From Chloroflexota bacterium (lineage in GTDB: Bacteria; Chloroflexota; Limnocylindria; Limnocylindrales; CSP1-4), in the NCBI GenBank assembly GCA_013695255.1, contig JACDAV010000159.1, forward strand, positions 1 to 6,571: DNA of 6,571 nucleotides. The letters run 5' to 3'. A program made the position numbers and the translations under genes. The notes beneath the pieces are model-generated. The model saw only the letters and a list, made by a program, of their open reading frames with translations. It ran no database searches and was not told where the DNA came from. Positions within the stretch are counted from its first letter, which is position 1. Each line of letters begins with the position of its first letter. Shown piece after piece: positions 6,284 to 6,571 of the stretch.

Positions 6284-6571
6284 TCAGCTGACCCGCAGGA
6301 CCGCGAACGGGTTCTGGAGCGGATGGCGGTTGTCCCGGCCGATCCAGATCCGGCTCGTGGGCAGCTTCGTGCCGTTCACGTAGCCGCTGAACGTCACGCG
6401 CCGCGCGCAGGCCGTCGTGAAGTCGAGGCCGTCGAGGTGGCCGTAGTTGTAGAAGCGGTAGGTGATCGTCAGCTTGTCCGCGCTGAGCGCGATCCAGTCA
6501 CCGCCCTCGAGCTGGTATGGCGTCACCTTGAGCGGCGCGGTGGCGGTGATCCGGCCGCTGAACACCATGCG
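6284..6571 (-). CDS. C-terminal part of an unrecognised protein, cut by the right edge
   Basis: The last 95 codons are visible, ending at TGA (6286-6284). The frame is open to the window edge, and the ATG at 6568 is probably internal because a codon precedes it without a stop and no ribosome site can be seen. The fragment looks rich in beta strands, with alternating hydrophobic and polar residues, for example KLTITYRFYNYGHLDGLDF and RRVTFSGYVNGTKL. It has one cysteine (in TTACARR) and no hydrophobic helix. This composition would suit an exported or cell-surface beta domain, but the N-terminus that would show a signal peptide is missing. I do not recognise the family. It is convergent with the kinase gene and separated from it by the hairpin at 6234-6261. 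Confidence 0.65.
   Translation of the reverse strand, partial: RMVFSGRITATAPLKVTPYQLEGGDWIALSADKLTITYRFYNYGHLDGLDFTTACARRVTFSGYVNGTKLPTSRIWIGRDNRHPLQNPFAVLRVS

Noticed and set aside
4857..6383. A 508-codon plus-strand frame overlapping the kinase
   Set aside because: Arg/Pro/Gly-rich shadow in another frame that runs through the terminator hairpin and into the convergent gene.

Overview
This is a high-GC (clearly above 65%) bacterial chromosomal segment. It reads as ordinary chromosome rather than mobile DNA: I see no transposase, integrase, CRISPR array, tRNA or rRNA. The GC content, the GTG start and the actinobacterial or Chloroflexota flavour of the proteins suggest Actinomycetota or a high-GC Chloroflexota lineage. 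The sequence alone does not settle which.

Left part (1-3160, minus strand). A compact operon encodes the proton-translocating NAD(P)+ transhydrogenase in the three-polypeptide form known from Rhodospirillum rubrum and Thermus: pntAA (soluble NAD(H) domain I), pntAB (three-helix membrane subunit) and pntB (membrane domain plus soluble NADP(H) domain III). pntAA and pntAB overlap by 4 bp, and pntAB and pntB are 2 bp apart. Each gene has a convincing Shine-Dalgarno sequence. Together they would use the proton gradient to reduce NADP+ with NADH. About 120 bp downstream lies the start of a small unrecognised gene that runs off the left edge.

Middle (3245-4805). A secreted, mostly helical protein of unknown function (minus strand) is divergent from a two-component system (plus strand). 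The layout resembles cpxP/cpxRA or spy-type envelope-stress arrangements, but the proteins need not be homologous. The response regulator gene has no Shine-Dalgarno sequence and has a TANNNT -10-like box 7 nt before its ATG, so its mRNA may be leaderless.

Right part (4825-6571). A membrane histidine kinase follows the OmpR-family regulator. A perfect 12-bp hairpin with a 4-nt loop lies in the short gap before a convergent, right-truncated gene of unknown function.

The most interesting items are the secreted protein beside the two-component system, the possible leaderless regulator mRNA, and the membrane histidine in the transhydrogenase being in PntAB rather than PntB. I did not find a clearly new biological system.
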